From Bretschneidera sinensis (taxonomy: Eukaryota; Streptophyta; Magnoliopsida; Brassicales; Akaniaceae): a DNA stretch of 64,000 nucleotides. A program made the translations under genes and the position numbers. The stretch lies in assembly GCA_023935145.1 (NCBI GenBank), contig CM043698.1:87292001-87356000 (forward strand), written 5' to 3'. Positions within the stretch are counted from its first letter, which is position 1. Every line of letters begins with the position of its first letter. The notes beneath the pieces are model-generated. The model ran no database searches, was not told where the DNA came from, and worked only from the letters and a program-made list of their open reading frames with translations. Shown here in pieces: positions 11,057 through 24,400 of this stretch.

Positions 11057-12697
11057 TGAAAGAAAGGTCGAAAGAGTAAAATTTTGAAGAGGTTTACGGT
11101 AGAATTTTCAAGAAAGTCACGAAAAGCTATAAGAAAAATCAAAGGTAACAATATGAATTTTATTTTTTTTAAATTTAGCATACATGAAATTTCCCGGAAT
11201 TCAATGTGGGAATCTTTAAAGGGCATGAATTATGGAAGAATTGAAAAATAAATTAGAAATTTTAACATAAATATTTTGTCAGGTGTTGACGATCAGCAAT
11301 CGGAGGAAATTGCTAAAAAGAGCAGAAAAGGTAAGAAGGTGATCCACGGGTAGCTCTAAGTGCTACGTGGTGAGTTAGATTTACTTTAAGTAATCAAGAT
11401 AAATATGAAATATATAGTGATAATATTTGAATAAATTATTAACCTATGATTTGATGATAGATGAAAGTTGATTGATGAGTATGATAGAAATAATTGGTAT
11501 GTAGAGAATTATTATATGAGAAGTAATATTATTGGAATAATGAATTGATTTAATAATGAAGGTGATAAATGAAATTCTTGACGAGCTATGGTTGATAATT
11601 TGATATGATATATGAGGAGAAGAATTTAGTGAAATTGATCAAATAATAATTTGAGAAGAAGCAAGATAGCTAATTTAAATGTTTGAATGTATGTTTGTTT
11701 TTATATTATTGTTCATATGCATATGTATGAAATAAAAGAACTAGGAGGGAGACAGTCTAAATGAAAACTGTGACAACTAGTATATGCTGGTGATAAATGA
11801 AAATTGTGACAGCCGATATATGCTGGTGATAAATGAAAACCATGACAGCCGATATATGTTGGTGATAAATAAAAAATCGTGACAGCCAGTATGTGCTGGA
11901 GATAAAAGAAACGGAAAGGCAGCTGGTCTAAAATAAAAACATGTCGACATGTGGGAAGACGTTTCCAAATAACAATTCATGCATTGCATTTATTTTAAAT
12001 ATAGATTATTATTGTTTGAGATGCTAAAGTGTTATTCTAATTGTAAATTTATTGATAGATGAATGAGTCTCACAAAGAGACAGATATGATGAGAAAGAAA
12101 TATGAAAGTATGATATGATAAGGATTATCTGAGTGATTGATTATATGTTGTGAACCTCATAACGAGGTAATTAAGAGATAGAATTGATAGTCTCAATGCG
12201 ATTAAAAATATGGGAAGAAGAGATTGATAAAGGATGGGGATTATGATGAGTAGTGATAATAGAATGCTATTATCAAATTATATGAGATATAGATGAATGA
12301 ATATTGGAAGACTAATTATACAAACTGAATACTTCTAGTAAATTTAATTCACTAAGCTTGTGAAGCTCAACCCTCATTGTTAAATAATTTCAGGTAACAG
12401 GCAAGACAGATAGATTGGTGAGCTAATATTCAGACTGAGTCATTATCTGTAAGCCACGTGGTCCATATCCTCAAACTAATGAAAAAATATATATTTGTAA
12501 ATATTCATGCGTACTATGTTATATATACTGTTAAGTTGAGATCTGAATGATGTAACTCCTCTGTTGAGGGTTGAGGATTTATGTACGTAGATAATTCAGT
12601 TAATGTTTTTATATTGTTGCATATATGTGTCGTGCTGGAATTTTCAAAATGTGACAACATTATTTTGAGGGTGGCTAACCCGGGATGGGTCGTTACA
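11057..12697 (+). repeat. E2 3' LTR (5' end deleted)
   Basis: Begins at a deletion junction after GGGTAC with GAAAGAAAGGTCGAAAGAG, which matches (reversed) the E4 LTR near 61420. It ends GGGATGGGTCGTTACA at 12697. It shares with E1 the GTCAGGTGTTG block, the GACAGCC...ATATGCTGG repeats, the TCGACATGTGGGAAGACG box and the terminal 20 bp, but is clearly a different subfamily, closer to E4. Confidence 0.85.
11766..11905 (+). repeat. E2 LTR minisatellite, 4 degenerate units
   Basis: Four units of ~35 bp with core GTGACAGCCGATATATGCTGG and spacer TGATAAATGAAAA. It is homologous to the E1 array but with a different spacer. Confidence 0.8.
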
Positions 12698-14880
12698 TAT
12701 ATATTGAATATATGTTGATATTGAAAGATAAATTGTCTCATAGAATGGTTGTCTTAATAGGTATAGACGATGGGTTTCGTGAATTCTAGATTATTGATAT
12801 GAGTATACCCATAGATAATTAAAAGAGATGGATTATACCATATATCTCGGGTGTAGCTAATAAAGATGACTCAAGTTTCATAAATAAGATTGCAACTACT
12901 TATAGTATATTTCTGTAGCATACTTAACGATATCGTAATTGTTTCTTATTAAGTATAAATAGCTCATACGAGTCATGATTCAGTGTATCCATGTAAAGGT
13001 GTTAAGACATGCACATTCTTTTTGCTATAAGGAGGGAAATGAAAATAATAATGATTGTGCATTTTGAGAGTTACTATGGTAAAGCAAGAACTGTAAAAGT
13101 TTTAAAGCATTTGTTGCTTGAAAGCTAGTTAGTTCTGCTTCCATTTATTAGCAACATTGAATGCCAATTTCTAATACCTCAATGAAGCTAATGGATTGCT
13201 ATAGATACTGCCATATAAATAAGATTCTAGGTAAGGATTCTGGTCACAAAGACATGCGGAACTGATCTTGGTACTTGGTAACCTTTTGGGATTACAATAC
13301 CTAATTTAAGTTGGCACAACAAAAAGTTAAGACTACGCAATAAATTTGACATATTAATATTTTGAATAAATTGATAGTATGAAAACTTGTTAGACCGGTA
13401 AGATGTGTCAATTTTGGCTCCTTAATGTATGGAAATATGCAGATCTAAAATTAAGCTTCCTCAATTCATATGGGAGGTGTGAGAGTGGTTCGAACGAAGG
13501 AGGGCAGAGAACGTGATGTCAAATTGTAAATCTTGTTGAGCCAACGATATCAAAGATGCATTTTTCTAACCACTAGTTGATCTGATATCGAAAAAAATCT
13601 TCAAAGATTTAAAAAATTAAATCAATAACTTTATTAAATTACTTAATTACCCATTAAAATAAATTTAAATTTTCAAAGTTATTTTTTCGTCTCACTATCA
13701 TTGAAACAAATGTAGGGAACTATCAATTAACAAAAAATTTCTTGTTTTAAACGTAGTAAAACACATAACTCGCTAACTTTTGATTGGGGGACCAACTGAC
13801 AAAAATTTAGTATCATAAGCTAATACACCATACCTAAATTAACAAAAAAAACAACAACAAAGTTTTGTTCCCCCACTCTTTCTGCCCCTGATATTGGTAA
13901 ACCCTCTTTAAAGTTTACTGAAACTTTTACATTATCAATCTTATTAGAATTATTATTTTATACTGAAATCATGTCAAATTGATAGGAGGTATTTTTGTAA
14001 TAAATTTTTTAAGCCAGAGAAAACACATGCTATGCTTTTTTCCCCTCTTTATAAAATATAATTTCTCCATATATCATGGAGTATGCATCTTTGACCATAA
14101 AAAAAGAATAAGGAGATGGCCATAGCCTCATGAATGTTAAAACGATTATCTGATAGATTTATCTTTATTAGCATTTACTGTTATACCATTGTATCAACTC
14201 TTTTATTTTTTTAGAGGATCAATTGTTCTTATTTTGGCTACACTTCGAGGGAATTTGATTAAGATGTTTAACTTAGAGTTACAGCTTGGGATGTCATTCA
14301 GGAAACTGCTAAGCATAAGATTTTTGTATTTCTTGTGTCATCAGTTCGAAAGAGAGAGGGATGGAGAGACGAGAGAAAGGGGAAGACGAAGAGAGGGAAA
14401 TTGAGACAAATCCTCGGTGTAGTCAAATGGATCCAAGATAATTAATGTTAAAAAACTCAATCAATTGGAAATTATTAACCACAAAATAATACATTAAAAG
14501 ATAAATTAATCCATAACTTAATATTACATTTATGAGGCAGCGGCAATAAGCCTGCCGAACTTTGAAACGTTGACCACAGAATCAGATACCAAATTTACCT
14601 TGACATGGAAATAACCTTTTTAAACATAATTTTATTTTGTTATTATTATACGCTCTTTTAAAAAGAAACTTTAAGGCCCCATCATGATGACAAGAGCTTG
14701 ACATCATCATCATCGGTCCAAAGAGGGAAAGTGGGTTCCCTCCAATTAGGTTCCATCCTTTATTAATTTTGAAGATTTTTTTTATTAAATTGAATATAAA
14801 ATTAATATTTTAAAACAGTTTAAAATTTTATTAATAATATTATTTTTAAATATCAAATTAATCTAAAACCAAAAGATTAA
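12698..14880 (+). other. Gene-free stretch after E2
   Basis: AT-rich sequence with many stop codons in all frames. A 71-residue open stretch at 14189-14404 ends in an Arg/Glu-rich low-complexity segment (GAGA-type repeat) and resembles nothing I know. A CATCATCAT run lies near 14700. I see no gene here. Confidence 0.6.
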
Positions 14881-14901
14881 ACTTATGCGGTCAGAATAAT
14901 T

Positions 14902-16644
14902 ATGTCCAACTTCCTTACGGGAACTCCTAACAAACCCAAAATTCCTACCCTTTTTCTTTCCGTATTTTCCACTCCACAATCAGTCGCCGCTATAATAAGT
15001 CACAGATCATTGTTTAAATTATACCCTACAACAATCAAATCCATTAGTACAATTGCCCCTTCCTTTATCAGAAACAGCATGTCTGCTTCAGATCAAAGCC
15101 TTGATTTCAACATTTCAAGATTGGTGACCAAGAAGGTTTTGGCAAAACTTCAACTTGAGGGTGATGGTGCTGTTGTCAGGAGAGGTATTGGGAGGTAATT
15201 ATGTTCTTGCATTCCTTTTTTTTATCTGCTGTGTTATTTTCAATTTAAATCAATCGATTCTTGACTTTTATCTTCTGGGTATTGATTTTTTCTTTTTCTT
15301 TTTTTTTTGGGAGGAGGGGTTGATTTTTCAGATTTTGATTAACTAATTCTTGTTTTATCGAATTGTTTCCATCTGGGTATTGACTGTTTTGTTGGGACAT
15401 TTGATTTTCAGGAGTGAATTGAAAAACTTGGATCCTTTTCTCATGTTGGATGACTTTTCAGGTATAGTTTATTACAACTTTTGTCTTACTGTTACATTGA
15501 TGTCAATTTCTTTTAAGAGATGGATTAGGTGTTAAGATTCCTGAGTGTTTGATTTTACAGTGTCACTCATCAAGATTTTGGAGGCCACAAGGGTCATACT
15601 TTGGGACGTGCAGGTAAAAGGGATCAAAATTTAGAATGAAGGATCTATGACAGAGTTTGATCATATGGCTTTTTCTCCTCTGTTTTATTTTATTTTTTCT
15701 TAATTTCGATTTTTTTCTTTCATGCAATGAATGACGGCAGGAAGAGGGATAATTCAATCTGAAATGCCTGCAGGAGGAGTCAATAGGGGTTTACAGCTTT
15801 GGATCAATCTATCTTCTAAAGACAAAATGTTAGAAAATAAATTTTCTGTTCACCTTATTAACCACTAAGTTTTGATTTATTTTTTAGTATTTAGCCATTA
15901 TTAAATTTTTAACCCGATAAATTTATCGTCAATATTTCATCATCATGCTTAACCTATTAGAGCACACAAACTCTCTTTTTTGCCCTTTCTTTTTAATTTT
16001 GTAAACTTATTGGTGAACAATCAATTTGACTAAATTATCTGGATTTTTTTTTTCATGTATGACCATACATTTTTCACTCACCCAATTTTCACTATACATT
16101 CCCAATAAAGAATGTCATTTTTTAAAATGATTTAGTTTGCTAAATCAAATAAAAAAATATTCGTAACTTACAGGATAGAGCCAAGGTGTCAAGAACTATT
16201 AAGTGAGGAGATAAAGACGGCGTTGAAGTTCGAGTTATAGCAGGAGAATCAATGGGGGTAAGATCTCCAGTTTACACCCAGACACCAACAATGTACCTTG
16301 TTTTGAGTCTAAAACCCAGAGCTCAATTTCATCAAAGCATTCCAGAATCATGGAATTCCTTTGTATATATAATAGAAGGTGAGGGTGTGTTTGGCTCTCT
16401 AAATTCATCCCCTGTTCAAGCTCACCATCTCCTTGTTTTGGGTTCTGGTGATGGTGTTAGTGTGTGGAACAAATCTTCCAAGCCATTGAGATTCATTCTG
16501 GTTGGTGCGCAGCCGCTTAACGAGCCGGTGGCTCAGTATGGGCCTTTTGTGATGAACTCACAAGCCGAGATTGATCAAACTATTGAGGACTATCACTATT
16601 GCAAAAACGGGTATGAAATGGCTAAGTATTGGAGATCTCAATGA
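14902..16644 (+). pseudogene. PRN: Pirin-like protein gene, decayed
   Basis: Pirins are iron-binding cupin-fold nuclear proteins. Exon 1 (14902-15194; an alternative Met at 15080 precedes SASDQSLDF) encodes VTKKVLAKLQLEGDGAVVRRGIG. Exon 2 (15412-15461) encodes SELKNLDPFLMLDDFS, with good GT/AG sites. The remnant at 15561-15613 encodes THQDFGGHKG. Exon 4 (about 15727-15828) encodes MTAGRGIIQSEMPAGG and GLQLWINLSSKDKM. Exon 5 (16174-16644) encodes the second cupin half to the usual C-terminus EMAKYWRSQ. Lesions: the exon with the HPHRGFET metal-site segment is missing, the remnant is frameshifted, the acceptor before exon 4 is CAA and its TGG is TGA, and exon 5 is frameshifted near 16215. The 5' extension of exon 1 is Ser/Thr-rich and could once have been a transit peptide. 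Pirin identity is secure; function is unlikely. Confidence 0.87.
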
Positions 16645-18132
16645 GCTTGAAAGCATATTATAAGTCCCGAAGGGAAGGAAAAAATGTTTTAAAAAAAATG
16701 GTATCATTTTTTATCTCTATTCTCTACTGCCATTAGTATCTCCATCTATACAGAGAGCAATCAGACAGGAGCTGAAAAAGATGTTTTTCTTTTACTCATC
16801 GGAGGCAAAAATGTTTCTAGAAAATTCAAAAGTGTAGCTGGAAAAGCAGAATATGGTTATCACTAAAGTTATCATGATGGGCCAGGTTATCATGGTTAAT
16901 CTCTTCTTTTTCAACAAGATTTTTACATGTATTTCTTTTTCTTTTTGTAGTAGTTCTTGAGTAGGATATATTTTTTCCTTCTTTGTTAGATTATCCTAAA
17001 AGTCTCTTTCAGTAGTGGTGTTTTTGGTTCCATGGAAGGACGGGAAAGATCCGTCGCCGATGCTGATGTCATCGTTTTCTCTAAGAACAGAGATGGTGAT
17101 GGGGTACGTTGAGGCTGATGGCAGTGATGAGGTGGGATGATGAGGTCGTACTATCGGAGGATCTGCTCGGTGGTGATTTGGGCCGCAGCTTGGGTCTTGT
17201 TCTTGACCTGGGGTTTTGTTCTGTCCTCTTAAGAGAGGAAAATGACGAGATTGAGACTGGTTTTGTTTTGGTGTGAGGAAATAGAGAGAGACAGGGATAA
17301 TTGTGTCTTTTTTATTGCTACACGACAAAATGTACTCTGAATCGGTAGAAAATGGTCGTGTATTTAGCTGCAACTGTTTCTAAAACATGAACTGATTTTC
17401 TGAAAACGATAAAGACCCTAAATATGCTAATCACAACTAGATTATAAACCTGTTATCATGGGTTGATCAATTTTTGGACGGACGGACTATAAATAATAAA
17501 AGCTTCATAATCTGAATATATCATGGTAGACAAATGAAACCAATAATCCAGCAAACCAAGAAATTGCTAAGGAATTCAGATGTCTAAAAACCAAAGCGAA
17601 ACAACATAATGGGAGATTCCAAAAATAATACACACAAAAAATGTGTCCAGTTTTCAAGGACATTACAGGTCTCCCTCTAGTGTAAGGATCAACATTAAGC
17701 TGTTAACAAAAAACAAAATAAATTCATTATAGTTTTTGGTGTCGTCTTGCAGCATATATGCAAAAAATAATATCAAAAAATCCATCAACTAGATTCTTGT
17801 GGCTGTATAATAACCAGTACAATTACTCGCAAATGGGGGGGAGGGAGGCAGAGAGAGTAACAAATCTGTGCCAAGTATTCTTACTAAAAATAATACAATC
17901 TTACAAGAACAAATTACCTGTCCTCCTTATTTTGTGCAATCACAGCTTCTTTGTATCGACACAAAAAAAAAAAATTGATTTCTTTAATAAAAATTAACAA
18001 TTTCATTTCTATAATATAAACTTATTTGGTAGCATAGAAAATAAACCAACCAATCAACCAAACAAACTGAATTAAGAAACCAACCTTGGAAAAGCTCTCA
18101 ACTTGTACATTTCCTGGACACAGAAACAGAGT
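16645..18132. other. Intergenic stretch between pirin pseudogene and RABA5c
   Basis: No recognisable gene. A 125-residue minus-strand open stretch at 16996-17373 is Pro/Ser/His-rich and matches no family I know. The part next to 18132 should include the 3' UTR of the minus-strand Rab gene, but I cannot place its poly(A) site. Confidence 0.55.
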
Positions 18133-18452
18133 TCAACTAGAACAGCAAGAAAAGTCCTTTGTTTGCTTTGATCCATCATTTTCATTTTTAACCAGTGTTA
18201 CCCGGTTGACAGTCAATTCAGTTTTATAAGTCTCCGAGTTCAGGACCTTCCGGCTGACATTGTTGTAAATCTCTCGAATAACAATCTCAAAAGCCTTTTT
18301 AACATTCGTTGAATCTAAAGCAGATGTCTCCATAAAAAATAACCCTTCTGCTTCTGCAAGGCTTTTGCCTTCCACAATGCTTACATCCCTAATGCTTTCC
18401 AGATCACATTTGTTGCCAACGAGCATACTTGCCACAGTTGTATCAGAATGAG
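18133..18452 (-). CDS. RABA5C: RABA5c exon 2 (C-terminal half)
   Basis: The acceptor is TTGTGCAG|CT with the first exon base at 18452. It encodes guanine-specificity motifs GNKCD and ETSALDSTN, the [10 protein letters not shown] helix, a hypervariable tail and SCCSS, stop TGA 18135-18133. No AG-free polypyrimidine problem is obvious, although the tract before the AG is weak (TTTAATTGTAACAATTG). Confidence 0.92.
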
Positions 18453-21400
18453 CTGCACAATTGTTACAATTAAACTTAAACCTTGAGAAATTTGAACTCA
18501 AAAGCAGATATAAAAGCATCATAAGGAAGGAAATTAAAATATATATAAAATTTTACGAGTGTTCCATGTATATATTTATCAGTACACATGTATATAATGG
18601 TCACAATTTCGATCATAAAGGTCCATGAACCTCAAAGAGAAGTATAAAAGCTCTGGTAAATTTACTTTCATGTGGAGGCTTAAGTTCGGCTCGAAGCTGA
18701 GCCGAGTTCAGGTTAGAAGTATTTTGTGCTTTTTTGAATGTATGCCAAAACTGAAACAACATTTTGATCAAACCGAGCTCAAATAATTAGATATTCGGCT
18801 CTACTTGGTTTTTCATCCACCTCTAAAGAGGACGAACTGAACTCATATATACTGGACAAACTCAAAATTCAAAATAGAAGCAGATAGATCAGCTAAAGAA
18901 ACTGACATCAGAAGAAACCAGCCTATCCTTAGATTTCATGACAGCGCCGTAAAATAGCACTAAATTTCAAAGAGTGCAAAGTTTATAACCAAGATTCATA
19001 GACAGGATGACATGAACTAAGATGAGGAAGAACAAAGTTAACTAGAACGTGGTATGTTATGGTACAATGGTACAGGTACGCGATAGGACTTTTCTCAGTA
19101 CAGGGGGTTTAGGCTTAGTTGGATCATTGTCACTTAGTATGTTCATTCATGCCATTTATATATTATATAGTATATATATGTAGTAATTAAAACACAAAGC
19201 AATATAACACTTACAGAGAAAGAAACAAAAACCAAAACATACATCTCATACGTCATAATATAGGCATTCTTTGGGTTCAGATTTAAGCAAACTTAAATCA
19301 ACTTGCTTAAATCTCTTCAAGACAAAAATTGTCTTGATTAGATTTAAGCAAACTGATTTAAGGTTGCTTAAATCTGGACCCAAATGGTGCCATAATCCGG
19401 ATAAATAGTCCAAAACTCCAAATCTCCAAGACAAACCAGTCCCAAAGAAAGAAAACCATAAAACAAAAATATATAAGCTTTCTAATATTCCAATAAGTAA
19501 ATAAACTAAATCTCACTATTCCACTCTATTTCCTTTCCATTTCGCAGCTGCAACGCTAAAAGTTTGAGTTTGATGTCCAATGTGATGAACTTGTAGGCTG
19601 CGAGAACTAAAAGTACTGTTTGAAGCCAAATCGGGCATAGGAGTTGATGGCATTTCCTCATCTCCCTTTACATAGTTGCTTGAATATTCATCTTCAACGA
19701 TTTCCACTTCATGTTTTCTAATCTCACAATAGAATCATCTATATAAGCATACTCTAGATCAATGTCCAATTTAGTGTACGGTCGATTCCTATAACTTTCA
19801 AAAAACCGAGATAAAAGAAGATTAGAATGAACAAAAACCAATTTATCAATTCTTACATAATCTGTTTCTCACACTGGGAATGTATGAATATATGCTCCAA
19901 TTTAGCTCAATTAATGAACTTGTAATTGGTTTAGATGACACCATCAAGAAACTTAATCATCAAATAAACTGGTTTTATGATTGTGATTATATTCTCTATC
20001 TCATCACAAAATCTTCATTAATTATTGTTTATGCAATTGAAGCACCATCTTTCATACAAGTTCATCTCTATGTTTCACCCATTCTTTTGAGAACAGTAGT
20101 TACTAAGGTCTCTCTACAAATAACAAGCTGCATCAACAAGATATAAAACGAGGCAAACCTAGTCTTTGCCACTTTCAAGCTTTAATCTTGAATGAGCTCT
20201 AAAAATAACCAATGCATATGTGATTCAAAAATACATAAAAAAAATTTCCCTCTTCTATATGTGCTTTTTAACTACTTATCTTCTTTCACAATAAGATTTA
20301 AAGTAAGAAAACAAGGAGACCAAAAAATATGCTTGTATATGTTTTCTATCTCCCCTTCAGCAAGTTTGCAATTTGCATTATTGTCTATAACAACATGAAG
20401 AACATTGTAAGATCTTACCTCTTAAATTGCCTTTAACAAATATTATGTGATAGCAAAACCTAGTTTTTTCGGTTCCTGAAAAATTCTCAAACATATGGAA
20501 ACATCGCTTCACAACTATTCACTACAAGGACATTAAGTAGTTGTAGATTCTTGCAGTTTGACCATCCATTTGGCACACTAGACACTCCTTGAAATACCAT
20601 GTGTCTTTTACTGAAATGAGATCCTTCTTTATGCTCCTTTGCACTCTTGTTAGCACATAAACCCCTTATCACTTTTAGATAAACCATATGCCTCTCATGT
20701 TGAATGAGTCTTCAATTTTTTTGAGCTACTGATTTGTGATGTTTTGTAAGCAGAATTTTTTTTACTGATGAAGAAACTCTAGTTTTTCAGCACCTTAAAC
20801 GTTTTTCTCACTTTTCATAATTAAACCGATCATTCATCAATACTAGACATCGTTGAATTTGTGCTTTCTTTTCTGGCGGAGCACCAAAAAAGTGACAATG
20901 AATTAGACTATATGAACTAGTAAATTGATTCTTACAGCATTTGCATGACCAACCTTTTGAACCCCTTTGATTTTTTCTTTATTGTGCACCAATAAGAGTG
21001 ACTTCCTCCATTGAAGGTTTAGATTTTTGAATCCAATTAGACTGGTTGTGCTTCTTCAAAGTTATTTGGCTTTGATAACTGACCACTATCTACAATTTCT
21101 CCAATGTTCTCTTCATCGTGTTATTTGAATCATCATCCACATCTTGAACTTAAGAAGTGTTATGTCCTTCTTGAGAAAAAAAGTTCTTGCTCTTCTCTCC
21201 TTTTCCCAAAAGCCACTATGATGGGTGAAAAACTTATTGTGGTCATGCAGTATATTTGTTGCCAATTTACCAAGGGTAGGAAAAGAAGTAAACATGGCTC
21301 TGTTCGTTTTTTAATGAGAATTATATTCATTGGAGCTTATGTAGATTTGCTCTTGAGCATAGTCCCACACAATTATAAGAGTTGGGGAGGGAGACTCCTC

Positions 21401-24400
21401 TCTCTAAATAACATTCCTTTTTCCCCACACTCAATCTTGAACTAGTGGGTTGCATCAGTAGGCCTCTAAATATTTTTTTGATAAGTAGTAGGCCTCTAAA
21501 TATTAAAATCAAAGACTTGTCATTAGTAGAAGCCTGTAGCAAAACTCCAAAGGAGACCCTATGATTCACAATTTACTAGAGTAGGCTCGTGGCTTGGTCT
21601 CAATTCGATACTCGTTGAACCATGGGCCAAAATAAATTTAAATACAAGTACTTAAGATGATTGAATTTTAGGTGATTTCGAGTCATAGAAATTCATTTTT
21701 TATAAATAAAAATTTCATTAAGAAGCACTAACAGGGTGCACCAAAAATCCAAATGATATTTACAATGCAAGAACTCAACAAAATCTAAAAGATCTTCATT
21801 ATTTACAAAGAAATTTCTTCTAACCAAAAAATTAAGAGAGTTGAACCATCTCTATTAGTAAGCACACGGTCTTTCTATACCATCGAAGGCTCTCTGTTTC
21901 CTCTCTCTCCATACTATCTACCAAATAGAGCGTGGAATTAACTCTAAATCATTTTTACCTCCTTGAAAGCCCTCAAACCACTCCAAGCCCCAATTTCATC
22001 TCTAATAGATAGACGGATTCGGCCTTCTCCTTACAAATATAACATCTATTGACCAAAACCTTCCCTCGCATTTGTAGCTTGTCAACAGCAAATTCCCTCG
22101 CATTTGTAGATTGTCAATAGTAAAAATTCTACCCCAAGAGGCCTCCCACAAAAAAAAAAAAAACTAACTTTCTTGGGAGCCCGAGCGCACCAAATAGCTT
22201 TCTAAGGGAAATTAGGGTGAACATTTGTAATACCTTTAGCAACAAGAATGTCATAATAATCTTTAACCATAAAGTCTTTATCCGGTCTAAGCCTCCATTT
22301 CATCTCATCCTCCCTCCCCACCTCATATCTAGAAGAATATAATGAATCCAAAAACACCGCAACCTCCTCAACTTCTCAATCTTGAACATTACACATAAAA
22401 GGCACAACCCAAAAACTCTTCGATAGTCAAAGAAAAGCAAGAACTAACCCGAGCTTCTTTATTTCTAGCCAAATTAAAAATAGACATAAATTTATCTTTT
22501 AAAGGGGTGTTCCCACACCAAGTATCATACCAAAGCCGAATCTTTACTCCATTACCCACTGAAATTTCAATATAATGCCAAAGCTCCTCCCATCCCTTTC
22601 TAATCCACTTCTACACTGCCACTCCATAAGCTCCTCGCGGTTCTTTCGACATCCAACCGTCAAGATCCAATCCAAACTTGGCCACAACCACTTTCCTCCA
22701 CAAGTGTTCTTTCTCAACTAAAAACCCCCCAAAGCAATTTACCAAGAAAAGCCTTATTGAGTAGAGAGGTTTTATTGCAAGACCCCTTCTTTCCAAAGGT
22801 TACTTTACCAAATCCCACTTAACCAAGTGGTATTTAAAATCCTCCATCGTGCCTACCCCAAAGGAATCTCCTTTGGATGCTATCCAATCTTTTGGCCACC
22901 AAAATACCAATACGGAAAAGAGGCATAAAATAGAACAAAAGGCTAGAAAGAGTGAGTCTACTCCCTTTTGATAGGTAATGACTTTTCCACCTAGTCAAAC
23001 GATTCTCAAACTTTTCTACGATCAGATTTCAAATGCTTTTGTCTTTAAATCTAGCCCCGAGAGGGAGACCAAGATAAGAGATAAGGAGTGTTCCCATCTT
23101 ACACCCCAATAAGCTAGCAAGGAAACTCCCATTACCACCTCCATCAAGAGGGATTAAAACATTTTTAGCAAGATTAACCTTAAGACTTGACACTGCCTTG
23201 AAACAAAGAAGAATTCCCCGAAAGTGCAAAATTTGAGTGGTTACACCCCCCAAAAAACGATCGTATCATCGGCAAAAAGAAGGTGAGAAACATTAGCACT
23301 ATCGTCATTTCCTTCCACTTTGAAATCAGTCAATGAGCCCATTTCTACCCCTTTCACCAACATCTTGATTAATACCTTCATAACTAAGGTGAACAAGAAA
23401 TGAGACAAAGGATCCCCTTATCTTAGTCCTCTAGAAGCTCAAAAAACACCGGAGGGACACTCATTAACTAATATGAAAAAAAAAAAAAAAAAATAGAGGA
23501 CATGCACTTAAGAATCTACTTGCGCCATTTTTTCCTAAACCTATACGTTTCAATAAATAAATAACAAAGCTCCAACAAACATGGTCGTAAGCCTTTTCCA
23601 TGTCAAGTTTGCAAATAACCCCTCCACCTCCATTCTTCAACTGAGAATCCACCATTTCGTTGGCTATCAAAGCTGCATTCAAAATTTGTCTCCTCTCTAC
23701 ACAAGACTAATGGATCTAAAATCTCTAATATTTGACGCCCCTTTCTTTTGAGGGACCAGAGTGACAAAAGTGGATTTAGACTACTCACAAACTCCCATGA
23801 AGAATGAAACTCATCAAAATGTCTAACAACATTCCCCTTAATCACCTCCCAATTATGAGCTAGGAAAATCATCGGGACCCGAGACTTTATCACCATCACT
23901 CTCCTTTAGAGCGGCAACAATCTCTTCCTCAGTAAAAAGTCTTTCAAGCCATACTACATCAGTCTCATCAATTCTAGAGAAGTTCAACCCATCCAAATTT
24001 GGCCTACTTCCATAAGTCTCTTTATAAAAGTTCTCATAAAATCCACTAATGGCCTCTTTAATATCTCCCTCTTCCTCGAACACCATCTCATTTATCTCAA
24101 TGAAATTAATAAAATTAAATCTCCTATAAGCATTGGCCATGCAATGAAAATACTTGTTGTTTTTTTCTCCTGCCCAAAGCCACAACTCTCTAGATTTTTG
24201 TCTCCAAGAAGTTTCTTCCATGGAAATGAGCTTAGACAATTCCTTCTTCGCATCCCCCCTTCTATCAAATTCACTCCTTGACAGTCCCTCTCTAACCTTT
24301 TTTTCATCAAACCCATTAATTTCACCCACCAGAGCATTAATAATTGAGTTAATGTTGCCAAAGGACTCTCTATTCCATTTTTACACTTCTTCCTTAACTC

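Noticed and set aside
14189..14404. 71-codon open stretch ending in Arg/Glu-rich sequence
   Set aside because: The tail is a GAGA-type low-complexity run and the rest is unlike any family known to me.
16996..17373. 125-codon minus-strand open stretch with Pro/Ser/His-rich composition
   Set aside because: No recognisable domain, biased composition, no supporting context.
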